Notes: generated by a model not told the origin, from the letters alone. 64,000 bases of DNA from Diprion similis (GCF_021155765.1 NC_060110.1:23644001-23708000); one strand, 5' to 3'. Numbered from the stretch's first letter, positions 48,753 to 61,817 are shown. Made by a program: numbers and translations.

Positions 48753-50802
48753 GTATACATGTAGGTATATACACACACTATATACCAATGGTTTATCGGA
48801 TGAGGATTAACCACTCTTGAGAAAATTAGCCTGCAAAAATATTGTTCGGTATTTCATTCTAGCTGTTTCACTTGAGTCGACTTTGAGGAATACTAATGAT
48901 CCTACAGTGTATCAACAAAATAGATTCTTTCAAAGGCCTGATCGTACAATCGGAGTTTGAAAGAAACAGAAGAACTTCACATATTTTTTCTCTGCTTCTA
49001 AACAACGAGACAAATAACGGGCCACAAAACATTTGAGAGGAAAATCGTATCGTCATTTGCTTTCTTCGAATGGTATTGCAACCAAGTCTGCAGCAGAGAA
49101 TGAGTCTAGACTAACTCTGAAGTGAATAAATAATTACCTGGCAAGTTCTCGAGTGGCTTTAAGACCCAGATGGACACGAGATTGAGGAACTGTCGGAAAG
49201 AGAAAGACGGGTTAGCTTCACCCACGCGATTTTCAACGTCGGGTTATAGAGAAGTTAGCAGTTTCTGTCGAGTGTCGGTAGTTTCGCTCGTGGGTATAAT
49301 CAGCCGATGATATATCGCAGCCTTTGTGGAACACGCATGTAGAAGTCGAGCTGCCTATAGGTAGCCAAAGAAGTATAGCCTAGTATATACACGGTAGAAC
49401 GATGAGGTTGGAGAAGTGGAGGAGGAAGCGAGATGGACAGCTAAAGGCTAAAATCGTTCTAGATCTCGTTTCGTTCGCCAGGTGGAGGAGAAGAGATGTC
49501 GGCGAGTCGGAAACCCGCGTTTATGTAGCACCCTAATTATCTAAATTGAATGCGAAGTTATCTAGCGCCACGTAAATGTCTCTAAATTGAACGTAAAAGC
49601 CAAAGTTGTGCTCCCCGAAATAGATTATATATACCTACCAACACAACGGGCCTTCATCCTGATACGCTCACTCGACTATAGCAAAAAGACACTTTCTCAT
49701 CATACTTACTTGCAATCGTTATAATCTCGCCAAAAACCACACTTCAATTAGAGTCTGTACTCAAAAGTGGTCAACGGATGCTGGGTAAACACAACAGTAT
49801 AAGAAATTGATGAAATGAAATTTGGTAAAAGTATGACTGGCCAAAAAGCCCGAAGAATAGGATCTGCAAGTACCTATGAATGATTCAGAATTATCTGGAC
49901 TGTAATGACGCTCCTTTAGGAAACTTGAACGACATTTTTATCACGCGATGAAGAAAAGCGCGTTAAGAGATTGGAAAAATAAACCACGAGTAAACATTTG
50001 TCTTCTTTTCTCTTCGACTTCGCCTTGGATTTATTTGTACTGGATGCTAATGGGCTTCGTTATTCCGTCGCTGAGCTCGGCTGTCGTAAGTCTACAGTGA
50101 TATGGGGAATCCTTCTGTATGTTGACCAATCCCACTGATCGTTACATCAGCTGGTAAGTAAATAAACGGCTCTTAGGATGTCATCGGGGGATCGTACTTA
50201 TCCCCTTTTATCTGACCTTAAACTTGTGTACGAACAAACACTTTGCGCACTCATGCATACCTACATACCTTCAAGCCGCTGCATGCATGCATGCACGATT
50301 GTAGCTGCCCTTATACAAATTGCGCAACTCAACCTACTTAGAAGCCCCACTTATTATACAACTGACACGTGTATCTCACAACAACGGCGTGTCTTTAATA
50401 AGACTAATCAGGAAGGTACCTCAGCTTGATTTCTCCGATTTGATATCTTCTGCAATATGTTATAGTAGACTAAAAACTAAGCAAAAGAAATCAAATCTGA
50501 GAGATGAGACTGGGATACCTTCTTGTAAGAAGATGATTTTTTCTCAGTCAAGTTCCCCAACTTCGTTTGGACACTACATAACATCAATTTGTCCCAAGCC
50601 TCGAAACGGTGTCCGAAAAACCAAGAGAATTCCTTCATTCCTTCAGGATTGGCCTCAAGGAAGGCTGCCAGTGTTATAGGTGCAACATTTATGTACGTCA
50701 AGCTGCAAGTGACACGCGACTAATAGCTTTGCTGGCTCAAATCGTGCCGCACAAATTGTCCCCATGGATGTGATTTAGCCGGTAGCATAGGATGTAATAA
50801 TA

Positions 50803-50829
50803 GAACGAACGAACGAACGAACGAACGAA
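50803..50829. repeat. (GAAC)n tetranucleotide microsatellite
   Basis: Six to seven GAAC units followed by GAATTAATATAG. Confidence 0.95.
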
Positions 50830-51807
50830 TTAATATAGCCACTGCGCATTTCGTGGCCCATTTTAATAATCAGTCTATTGTGATGGAATGCGGCACATTG
50901 TGCTCATGGGCTGATGCTGATGCTGGCGAACTCGGGCGTGTAAAATCCGGTAAGACATTGAAGCCGGGACCAGCACCATATCGCTAAAGGCATCTCACTC
51001 TGCACATAGGGGACGACATTATTGATGCAGATATTTATAGAATGTGTAGGGTTATGACGGTTACGCGGACGTAGGGCTGACGGATCGCTGGTGCAGATCG
51101 TGGGACCAATCCGTGCACTCCCACATGTCGCTCGATACCACCTGAATGCTCTTCGAAAGAGATCCGAAAAGTGCTTCCAACGTTTAACGACGAGGTGAGT
51201 CCTGCGAAACAGACATATTAGCTGACCAAAGTCCTCGTCAAGTTTAGCAGAGCATTGAAAATCGGTAAGGAGGAAATTGGAATAATGGCAAATGGTCTTT
51301 CAACTCAATGGTTCAAACTGAAAGCCATATTCAATTGGCAGAAGCAGACCACATGACAATGGTGTTTATTTACCAGCAGAGTGATATCTGTTTAGACGTG
51401 ATGCATACGTGAAACTTGAATTGGAATAGGTATCATGAATCGTTTATATTTGCCAATATCGAGTTTTGAAATATTCGTTCGTACACCGCTTTCAATCAGT
51501 CCGTCAGTAATGGAAAATTCTCTCCCAACGAAGATTTCAACAAATTCTTGAGCCGCATACCAATTTTTCTTTCACTCTATCACATTGTTTATCAAATTAT
51601 TTTCCACGAGAATTTTTATATCCGGTGTTTGTGAATGCCCGCTTTCATAGGGATTAACAACGCGATGTACCCGAAGTTGGTATCGCACTGAACTGTGGTG
51701 TAAACATTTTTGCGATCACCAATCATGCCTGAGTTTCTGTATACCAAAACCGAATATACACACAGCTGTGTATACAGAGTCGGCTGGCTAGATGGACACG
51801 AAGGGGT

Positions 51808-51846
51808 GGAAGAGAGAGAGCGAGAGAAAGAGAGAGAAAAAGAGTA
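51808..51846. repeat. (GA)n-rich tract
   Basis: Imperfect GA run interrupted by single C and A residues. It makes a spurious Glu/Arg-rich frame. Confidence 0.85.
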
Positions 51847-53514
51847 CACGTACGCCGGTGTTATACTGGGACACGTCGACGGTTTGAGAATACTTATACA
51901 GAACACAGAGAAGAGAGGTCATGTTTAATTGGCAACTAGGCGAGAATGCACTTATATTATTTAGTACTTCAGTCTGCTATGGAACAACGGTTGGGAATGA
52001 AATGTAGATCAAGTACGCTTTGATGAAGATATCATTCGCAGTTCGTTTGGAAGGGTGAAAATTAAAGGGACCACAGGCTCGAGATTATTCACTCATCAAT
52101 GTCACTTCCGTTTTCTCTTTTGAGACTTTATCGTTGTCATCGGGGAGTTTTTCCTTATCAAAGATGTCGCGCGATGAAAATGGCGGTATAATAATAGCTT
52201 TGACTCTGCATTACCATAATTACAATCTTGAAAACCTTCGAAGCTGATGCTGTTTCTCACTAAATATGGATGATGAGGCTTGTTAAAGACTCGATTTACA
52301 TCCTCAGTTTATACAAAGAACGGAACGATAATTTTCTACTCTCAACGAGAAAATCGTATATCTAATCGAGTTGTTGATCGAAATATTACTTTATGAAAAT
52401 AATTGAATGCCTCTCACCACCAGGGATAACAACCATTAATAATATGAATAATATTACCTCGATGAGTTGATGCGATAAGTTGATTTATTAACAATATCAC
52501 ATTCTTTTGAAATCTCTCTCTGAGTGAGAGAATTTCTCCAGTGTGTGTAATACGAAAAATTCGAACTTGCAAATGTTACAATTTACTAAATCCTCGCGTC
52601 TACGATTGTCTATGTAAACCGAGAATCTTGACCTTAATAATGATGCAAACAAGATTTCTAAGAGTCAAACCTAACGGACTTGCGAATTCTCAATCCGATA
52701 CCGCAGCCGTAATCCGATTTAATTTCAACCTCAAACGGATATATTCACAAAGCATGTGCGTGACTTGATGCAAGAATTGAGAAGTCTTCGGAACGGTGTC
52801 TATACATGCATGATATCATGTACCTATAATAACGTATAGCTGTGTTCCAACGGGGGCACTTTCGTGGGAAATTCGATATCATGACTTCTTATCGACAAAT
52901 ATATATATTCCTTACTCAAATATCCGAGGATAAAATATTTGAACAATTTTAAATCGTCCTTATTTACTCTTTGATTGCTACAATGAAGAAAAATAGCAGT
53001 TAAGAATATTCAATGATTAATCAATCGGAAAGCAATCAATTGACCAACAGCTAAAAAACAGAGGAACAAAAAAAATTGATCTAGTTTATTACCAGGAAAC
53101 AGATTATCTTTTCTTAAACAACATAAACAACGTCTATTTTTCTTCTCATGATCAGTATGGCGTCTTGTGATATTTGAATTTGTCCTACAGATTAATTTTT
53201 ATCCTATACTAATTAAGATGTCGTTTTCATTCGCTTTCACCGTCATTGGCCAAATAAGATCGCTGGCGAATTTTCAAACGGTTTCTCCTCTTTTACCACA
53301 GACAAGATTAGAATAAAGTATAGAATCGAGTAATACGAACCAGACTAGGACGGATAAAGGCACAACGCGATAGCTGCGTATATATAATGCAGGATATTGT
53401 GTGGAATATAGACAGTGCGGAAAGCTGAGCTCTGAACCTTGACGTGTATCTCACGCTATGCAATACATACAACCGGATATTGACTGGCCGGAATTCCATT
53501 GGGACACAAAACTC

Positions 53515-53534
53515 GGGGGGGGGGGGGGGGGGGG
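53515..53534. repeat. poly-G run of 20 bases
   Basis: Twenty consecutive G residues between ACTC and ATAACG in AT-rich DNA. It has the potential to form a G-quadruplex. The exact length is prone to sequencing error. Confidence 0.85.
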
Positions 53535-55765
53535 ATAACGAATTTTGTTTACGAGTTCAAGTCTTCGTTGGTTTTACGCAGGTTGTCTTGTAACTTTGAA
53601 AATTTGGTGAAATTGGGATAAATTTATTGCCTTATATAGATTTGCGTCATCTTTCATAGCGAATTAATGAGCTTGACTCTCGATTTTTAAGTTTTTTCAT
53701 GTCCGTCAAGTTGAGGAAAAAGTGCAGAAAACTTAGTAGGCGTGTACATTGTATCGTATTATACATGTTTAAACCTATACAACTGGCGGTATGTTGGTAG
53801 CCATACACTAAAAACTTAAAGTGCGATAATAAATTTTATAGATTATATAAGATAAGAAAATTTGTAAAACATGAGTATATAATATATATGACACGATAAA
53901 TGTAAGACCACTTTGCAGTCATCTTGGGTATTTTATGCATTTTGACATATTCATTATTGTCGACGATGCATGCAGGAGTCGATAATCAATATGGGTTTCA
54001 AATTATCAATGAATTCTCGAGAAACGCGTTAATTTTTTTTTTTTTTTTTTTTTTCTTCTGTTCCCTCGCTTGAGTTTGCAATCTACTATATGTATAAAGT
54101 TTCGTAAAAATGAGCTTACGATAGGATTATACGTGGAGAATGCTTAGAACGTGTATAAATAACACTCTTCGCGATATTCGATTTTGAAAAATGGGCGTCA
54201 CCCAGACTGCGCCTTTATTCCTCGCATCGGTTAATTACTCCCGAATGTAACGTGTATGCTGTAACGCGTCGTATTACACTAATTACCGAAGTAGATACAT
54301 CGCTGATTAATATGACATGGACAGCGCTGGGTTTTGGTCCGAAATTGAAGCCCCGTACCCATAATGCGTCAGTCATTTCTTTGCAGAATATTGCCCATAA
54401 AAAAAAATGCTAATGTATTATTGCCTGTGCAATTTCAAGTGAGCAATTTTCATTACAACTCCAAGCGATTACCAAAGACTAGAGAACGATACGCGAATCG
54501 AGCCTTAATGGCACTTTGCGAACGCTGCAAAGCTCAGAGAAACGAGATTTAATTGCCAACCAGGTGAGAATGCTCGATGCACTACTTCGCACGTTCATTG
54601 TTATTGTTTAGCTTTAGACTTGATTGTACACGTAGGTGTAAGGTGCAGATTTCGCAAGGACAATAGACAAGAGTGGATTGGAAACCAACTGTATTTCGTT
54701 TGAAAATGCACTTCGTTGCACGATTTGCATATGCACGGTAGGTTTTGCACCCTCCAGTACCGTAAAATTGTTATAATTCTTTATAATTTTCACATATTAA
54801 AAAATAAAAATATTTACCTACATCTGATCAACTGAATTTTCTATTTCCAAAAAAAAAAAAAAAACGTGATTAGCTTAACAAATACAGGAATATAAATTCA
54901 CGTTATGGCTGACCCCTCATAAAACCGCATTTCGGTGGGACACAATAACGTGAGATCAAATGCCTGTGCCATAGATGAAAATGTGTGTTACGAGTCCAGA
55001 GGCATATTGTGCAGCTGTAATGTCGGCAATAAATTGTTCTCACATTTGCTGAAGAGTCGAGGAGAGCGACAGCCGTTATCGCGTTTTATAGAAACCCATC
55101 TTGGCCAAAGCGAGGGACGGAATATTGTTGGATTTTATTGTAACCTGATGCAATTGTCGTATATAAATCTCGACTGCTGGCATGTTCTCTCCTCAAAGCT
55201 GAGATCCAGCTTTTTCGTTTTTCGATTCTCTTATTTGTATCCAACTAATCCAGCTGACATGAAAATGAAAGAACAGATGATATCCGCCGAGTGTTTTTCG
55301 GATGGACACGCGTTGCTTTTTCCTTTCCTACCCTTTTCCCATTTTCCACTCGTAGATTCGCCAAAGTAATTATAAGTGTAGGCTCGCCGAGGGTTCGGTC
55401 AATATTGACCAAGTTTGGTATATAACGGAAGTTCGTGCTCTCCACGTTCTAGCACCCAATCGAACAATTCCAAGTTTCGTTAACTTTGATTTTCAGATTG
55501 TCGCCTGGTCGGTTTCTCATCCTCATTCCATATTCGTTTAAACTCTCTCCCTCGCTTTCCCAATATTTTGAGTAAACAAGAGAAACACGTATCCACAGCT
55601 TCATAATATTTATTCACCTGATTCACCATCTTTGAAATTATGTTGTATAAATACCATTCACATATTTACTCTCGATAACATGTATATGAATAAATTGTGT
55701 AGATCATGACTAATTTTACAAGTGTAAAACTGTTACCGAATCTCATAATGCGTCGTGATCATCAG

Positions 55766-58700
55766 GGCCGACTACTGGAAGTCTCAAGGTCGGAAATTCT
55801 GCGATTTTTGCAAATGCTGGATCGCCGACAACAAGCCGAGCATCGAGTTCCACGAGAGCGGCAAAAAGCACAAGGAAAATGTCAGCAAACGACTTCGGGA
55901 GATTCACAAAAACAGTGCGAAACAGGCCAAGCAGCACCGGAAATTCGAGGATGACATTAAGAAAATGGAGACCGTGAGTAGCGAAACATTTATTCCACTC
56001 TTCGCTTCTTCCGCTCTGCATGATTGTCGGTTCTAAAAACGAACAAAGCATGTCCAAAAAAAATTTGCGGCTACACGATTCGCACGAGGATGAGAAATAA
56101 AACCCATTTTCGTTCGTTTCAGGCAGCAATGGCGGCATATCTCAAAGACGTTGAAAACAACACGACTGACCTAACAGCGGAGAGGATAATTCGTGAAAAA
56201 TTAGCAAACGCAGGAAAAAGCGACGTGAGTAGTAAATCAAAGATCGAAATCAAAAACGGGGTAAAAACGAGTCGGTTTTTTTCAGACCGCACCAACAAAT
56301 GTTCCGAAAGCACCACAGCTGGCACCTCCAGAGGCCAATCCAAGGTACAACAACAGACAATTTCACCCTACAGTCAGAGACACGCAAACACGTGGAAATA
56401 AAGGGAATCGAGGAGAGGTGAGTAAATATTTGAACATATATAGATCATGAAATTGGCGAAAGGAACATGCTTTGACTTCCTCCGACTAATCGTAAGCTGT
56501 ATAATCCATTTCCTCTCCTCTTCTTTACATGAAGTTTCGAATGTTCATATCACATTAAGCGTCATTCAAGTATTACGTAACGCCCTCAGGGGGGGGGGGA
56601 GGGTATCGTCAAATGTTACGTAACAGCTTTTTTGCATTTTTAACTCATCGCCTAACATAAAGTCGTTCAATTTTATGAAGTGATAACTGATGATGCCTTG
56701 AATCGTGCGCGCGATATGCTAATCTCAATTTCTTGGAAGTATGCAGCACCTCGTCATAACCTTAGCAATTAGTCGCGTAACGTAACATTTTGGGGAAGGG
56801 GGGGTTGAAAAAAGTCAAAAATAGCGTTACGTAATACTTGAATGATGCCTTATACTGCAGGATTCGAATCATTTTTTTCAAACTTTTTTGCCAATCCATT
56901 TATATTTATCTCGCATTTTTACGATATTTGAATCAGTCCCCCTGATAATCGCAGCGCCAATTCGACATCGATCCATGCGATCCTTCTTCGTCCTCTCAAC
57001 CCAGATCATCCAGCCACAAGGCGGGATTACCTGGAGCAAGCGGAGACTCGAAAGCCCAGGGCAAGGCCAAGATCAAAGGCAAGAGGGGCAAGAAGGGGTC
57101 GGAAGACGATGCAACCAAAGTTAGGAGTCAAGTTTTTGCACAGAAACTCTGGTACGAGGCTGTAAGCCCCGAAGGATATACCTACTACTGGCACATCCAG
57201 ACAAACGGTTCGTGATTATGTTATTTTTAATTAAAAAAAATTATGGTATTTTTAAAAAATTTAAAAAACTATTGACGGAATTCTTTTCAATCCATAGTTC
57301 AGAATAATTTCCGAAGAAATTCAGATCACGTCTTATCTCACTGACTTGAAATAGTCTTTTCACAGCGAAATTTAATTATTTCGATTAATTCGATGACACG
57401 TCTCGAAAACCTCATAAAAACGAAAAATGAAATATCACGAATTATCAAAAATAAGCTTTGAAATCAAATAATGTTGCCTAATGTCAACCTAACCTCAAGT
57501 GACCTCGCTACATAACATAGTACAAAGCGTCTCCGCCAGAGGCGCTTATCGGCGTGACGTCATCCACCTCAAGCGAATCGCAAGCGATAGCAAGAAAGAT
57601 AACCAAAAAAAAGAATTTTTTTTTTTCGAATATCTCGATTCAAATTTCTCGCACTATTTTTTATTCAATGTATTGTTAAATTTCAACAGAATCTGTGTGG
57701 GAGCCACCAGCGGAAGGTTTCGCGACGATCGCCGAGCAGGAGGAGGAAGCCAAGGAGTTGGCTCTGCAGGAGGAATTGTTGGCCCAAATAGCCAAGGACG
57801 AGGAGAAGAAGAAGGAGGAAACCGCCGAGGAGCGGCGAGCCAACACCGAGAGAGAAAAATACAAAGAGATTCGGAAGCAGCGGGAAGAACAAGAACACGC
57901 CGTCGAGGCTGATGACGATGAGGATCTGCAATCACCCAGCGTTCCCTATAGGAGAGATTACAGCGTGCCTGAACGGCCACAGCCTTATGGAACGTGGAAG
58001 ACCGTGCAAGTTATGTAAGAAGAACAGGATATAATTGAGTCTTGGCGTGAAAAAAAAAAAAATTATCCAATTTTTTATGTGTATGAAAAAGCAGAGAAAA
58101 GCGTAACATAATTAGGTCGTATTTTTTCTGTTTTTATCAGAATGTAGATAATTTCGAATGTTACAAGCAGTTTAATTTTACTGATCTTATAAGCCGGTGT
58201 GTGCGTGACGTCGAGTTGTTGTAAAGAAAAAAAACCTTGATAAAAAAAACGAGATTATTTTTAATTTCTCTACTGTTTCATACATATATTAAATTTTTTC
58301 ACATACAAAGACCTAATTATTCATTTTAGTATTCAGCTGAGAATGGAATAAGAAGTATCCAAAATGTATCCGTTTTACATCATTAATCAGCATCAATTAC
58401 GTTCAGTCATATTGATTTAAATCTCCGTAATTGAAAATGCCGAGTATGCCGGTTTTCAAAGTGTAGAAATTTGATGAACCCCCGTAAATCTCGCCAAATT
58501 GCATTCATGTATTCCTGAGGGTAATCTATTGGGCACTGGGGAGCTTGATACAGGGGCGTGTATAATATTGTAGTGAAAACTGCAACGAATGCAGAAAATT
58601 CGGAGAAACTCGTCAGCACGTAATGAATTTCATCCGCAAAGATATGAAGCTGCATTACGTGTCCCAAGGCAGTTTGATTTTTCGTATTTCCAGTCGAACC

Positions 58701-59860
58701 TCGTCCGACGTAAAGTTGGGCGGTTGGTTACCTACGAGAATGGGCTTTTAAATAACAGATTCTGTAATAAGCTACGGATGACAAAGGTCGCATACAAATG
58801 TCCCCGTATTTGAAAGCTGACGCAGGTTCATTTGGTGAAATGTTTTATATTTACCTACGCAGAGATAAGCATAAAGTTGATTCGATTCGATTCCTTCATG
58901 CGATGACATCACATTTTATACATACATTGTATACATGGATGCCTATATCTTATACCCACCGGCGACAAACACGTTCTGCCAATTCAGCGAGATAAACTGG
59001 GTTACGTTGAATGGAGAATAGTTTCGTTTTAACGAACTTCAGTTTTTTTTTTTTTTTTTTCAAACACTCTCTGTTGAATCGATTTCGTTAACATATGGAA
59101 GCTTTTTAATTGAATGAAACGAGACGTCCAGTCTCTATCGATATTGGAAAATTTTTTGATCCGCGCTTTCTTTGTCGCATCAAATATATTGAATAGCTGA
59201 TGTATGTAATATATATTGTGGATTTAGATGCAAATTAACTTGTCGGACAAAAGAACGCGTTATTACCGCTTCGGATGTAAATGACATGAAGCAGTTTATA
59301 TTTTATTGATTTGAGCATATTACACAATGCTGCTCTCGCGGAGTCCTCTTTATAGGACATTTATGTACCATCATAACTCGACCATTAGTATTACGTACAA
59401 TTTTATAACGGTATCAAAATCGCGATTCAACGGTGTAGCGAAACAAAAGAGGATCGGATCTTACGCAACGGACGGAGAATTTCCGTTCCCGTTATTTTAA
59501 CGGCATTCGAATACCGATTAATGTTCAATATATCTGATTACGATTACGACGACCGGATGTCGTAACAGAGAGGTCCATCTGCTTTTCGTTCCCGAAATTC
59601 AATTGGGAAATCGAACCGGTAAATTACTTTATTGTTATGATTTCAGCGAGAAGAAGCCTATCGATTTGCAGTTACCCAAACATGAATTCGTCGCAGTTTC
59701 GGTTCCCACGTTGGAGCGAGAAGCGCCCCAGCGAATTTTCAAAGAGAAAACAATATCCAGGATTGATGCCGGCGATAGTGATGAAGAAATCGTGCCCCCA
59801 ACCTTCAAGAAACGCAAGTTTGGTAACAAAAACGTTCGGAAAAGGCTAGACGACGATTAA
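55766..59860 (+). CDS. WBP4: WW domain-binding protein 4 (FBP21), spliceosomal
   Basis: Nuclear protein of the spliceosome that binds proline-rich splicing factors. Exons in frame: 55766-55973, 56123-56224, 56286-56344, 57005-57207, 57690-58014 and 59647-59860. The acceptor at 55765 leaves GGCCGAC, so a tiny upstream exon should supply AT for the start ATG-GCC-GAC (family start MADYWKSQ). That exon is not proven; AACAT|GTATAT near 55680 is one candidate. The total is about 370 residues (human 376). The matrin-type zinc finger is at the N-terminus (WKSQGRKFCDFCKCWIADN, then EFHESGKKHKENV). One WW domain, LWYEAVSPEGYTYYWHIQTN through GESVWEPPAEGF, spans exons 57005/57690. Then come an acidic/basic coiled region, YGTWKTVQ, and the conserved tail RIFKEKTISRIDAG through PPTFKKRKFG. 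Vertebrates have two WW domains; only one is visible here. An alternative in-frame splice pair exists between the third and fourth listed exons. Confidence 0.92.
56558..56849. mobile_element. MITE with CATTCAAGTATTACGTAACG ends in a WBP4 intron
   Basis: About 292 bases. The left end AGCGTCATTCAAGTATTACG-TAACGC and the right end, read on the other strand, GGCATCATTCAAGTATTACG-TAACGC are terminal inverted repeats differing at two positions. TTA flanks both sides (56555-56557 and 56850-56852), a target duplication of the PIF/Harbinger kind. Both ends continue inward into a G/C homopolymer-like stretch (GGGGGGGGGGAGGG; GGGGAAGGGGGGG). No open reading frame, so it is non-autonomous. Confidence 0.75.
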
Positions 59861-61817
59861 ACAACCCAAATTTGATCCGTTTTTTTTTTTTATAAAGAAG
59901 TAACTACACGCACTTAGGAATTTCTCGAGATTTTTCTGCAGCTGTGCACTCGTTGTCCTGACGTAATCAATTCCCCTTCACTAATTGACAACTAGTATTG
60001 ATTCAATTTGCGGAGAGTATTTTCTATTCTTTCCTGAAAGAATGGGCAACCTCGTAAAGTCGAGTTAGCGAAGAAAACTTTTGTACAGAACACTCTGTAA
60101 GAAGTTTTAATAATTCGATTGTTTTTACTTTTATTTCGTGATCTGTTTACTAGTGACGTTTCTCTTCCACGGAGTCCTTGCTGTTTTTCAGTACTTTTTA
60201 TAAATGAATCAACAGTACGTTGAATAGTATGATATTTCGATGTGCGGCCATTTTAAGAAGTTAAGACTGAAAATTATAGACAAATGACTGAAAGTGTTTA
60301 CTTCCGTTTTTCCATAAAAAATAAAATAAATTAATAAAAAAAATACCGACATCTCTTAATTTTGGGAATAATTTTTCTGCCGTAAAATATTATTTATTTT
60401 CACCATCTGAACGCAAATAATCAATCTAATATTATATTTTGCAATTTTCATTCGCACTTGATCATAGTGGTGGTTTACACGCGAAAAACACAACAATTAG
60501 ACACATGGGAGAGTGAGATAAACGTGCTTAGCGAATTGTAAACTAAAACATATTATATATTTTAATAGAACAATGAATATCCATAAGTTATAAATAAATA
60601 CTTATAAATAAAATTTACAACAAAAATACTCTGTCCTAAGCTATATTCATATCTGTATAATATAGTAATTATTTTACATATTCATAATTTATGATACAAC
60701 GTGTTCCTTAAGCTAACGATATGTTCAATACAATATCCGCTGTAATAGCAACAGCTGATAACTCAGGGTGAAATTGTTATTTACAAACTTTATTAATCGA
60801 TCTTATTTGTTACGCAGCGTTGATATGTGTATTCAAAAATACCCGCGTCGTGTTCGAAAATGGCGTCGAAGAACACGACGTCACCGATTCGCCAACGGTG
60901 GCGCCTCACTCGCGGCTACATTGAGAATTGTTGACCTATAAAGCCTTCGCAATTGTTTGTACCCCAACAATTCTCATCCTTCTAAACTTTTACTTTTAAT
61001 ATTAATTTTTCTCTCAACTAAAATTCAAAAAATCATCACACGAGTCGATCATCCGAGAACAGAGGGTTCGAACAACGCAGACATACGCGTGTATTTTCGA
61101 AGTGGAACGACTCGATTAAACGACTTTTCACCTGCTGATAACTGACATCTAGCTGCTTGGCGCGAAGCCCGTGGCAGTTTTTCAAACGTAAGTTTAAACT
61201 GGGGCTCCGCATTTAAGTTAAAATTATGCTATTTCAAAAGCTCGCTAGCCTAACACCGAGGCCCGAAAATATTCCATAATTCTCATGTTTCCTGGTCCCT
61301 TAATAACGATTATCCTTTGTTTCAACTCAATGTTGAACCGAATTCCTTTGTTTCAACTGAATATTGAACTGAATTGCTTTGTTTCAACTGAATATTGAAC
61401 TAAATTTGGAATTGTTTCTACTTCACAATATTCGCTTGGTAACAAAAGCTGACGTCGTTGTAGAATTTGAATACTCCTATATAACGTACAATTCGACATT
61501 CGATATTTGTGTAAAATTTTTCAAAAAATAACTAGTACTTATCACGTTAGAGTTTTCTCTCCTCATACACTACGTCACACATCCAAATAGCTAATGAAAA
61601 TATATGCAATGTTTTTTTTTTTTTTTACTAGAAATCTACCGAGCTATTCTAAACTCTGGTTTACCGAATCTTTCTGCGAAATTTAACTTTTTCTGACGCT
61701 TATTTCAAAAGGCACGACTGCGAAATCGTAACAGCACAAAGCTGCCTAGACTTGATCACTCACCTACGTAAAAACGCGAAAACCACAATATCGCTCTATA
61801 AACAAATCTTTTATAAG
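59861..61817. other. WBP4 3' region and spacer to the sugar transporter gene
   Basis: AT-rich, with AATAAA-containing runs near 60318-60330 that could end WBP4 transcripts. A GC-richer patch at 60840-60930 has a 10-base inverted repeat (CGTCGTGTTC / GAACACGACG, 60846-60881) around an AAAATGGCGTCG core. There is also one minisatellite. No gene recognised. Confidence 0.45.
61314..61406. repeat. 31-base minisatellite, three units
   Basis: Three tandem 31-base units starting CCTTTGTTTCAACT and ending GAACTGAATT, at 61314-61344, 61345-61375 and 61376-61406. The second and third are nearly identical, and the first differs at a few positions. Each unit contains TTCAACTGAATATTGAA, an imperfect palindrome. 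Confidence 0.9.

Larger units (their letters stand above)
46522..55765. other. 9 kb of mostly non-coding sequence
   Basis: Probably the intron of the candidate gene starting at 46405, plus intergenic DNA before WBP4. Coding-like patches near 50850-51200 and 54388-54440 are discussed in findings. The stretch at 55035-55375 is open but not protein-like in a splice context. Repeats and microsatellites are listed separately. WBP4's own start codon must lie just left of 55766. Confidence 0.45.

Noticed and set aside
54935-55369. 144-codon plus-strand frame before WBP4
   Set aside because: No ATG at its opening, no domain and no fitting splice sites.
57654-57980. Minus-strand frames opposite the WBP4 Glu/Lys-rich exon
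   Set aside because: Shadow of the GAG/AAG-rich coiled region.
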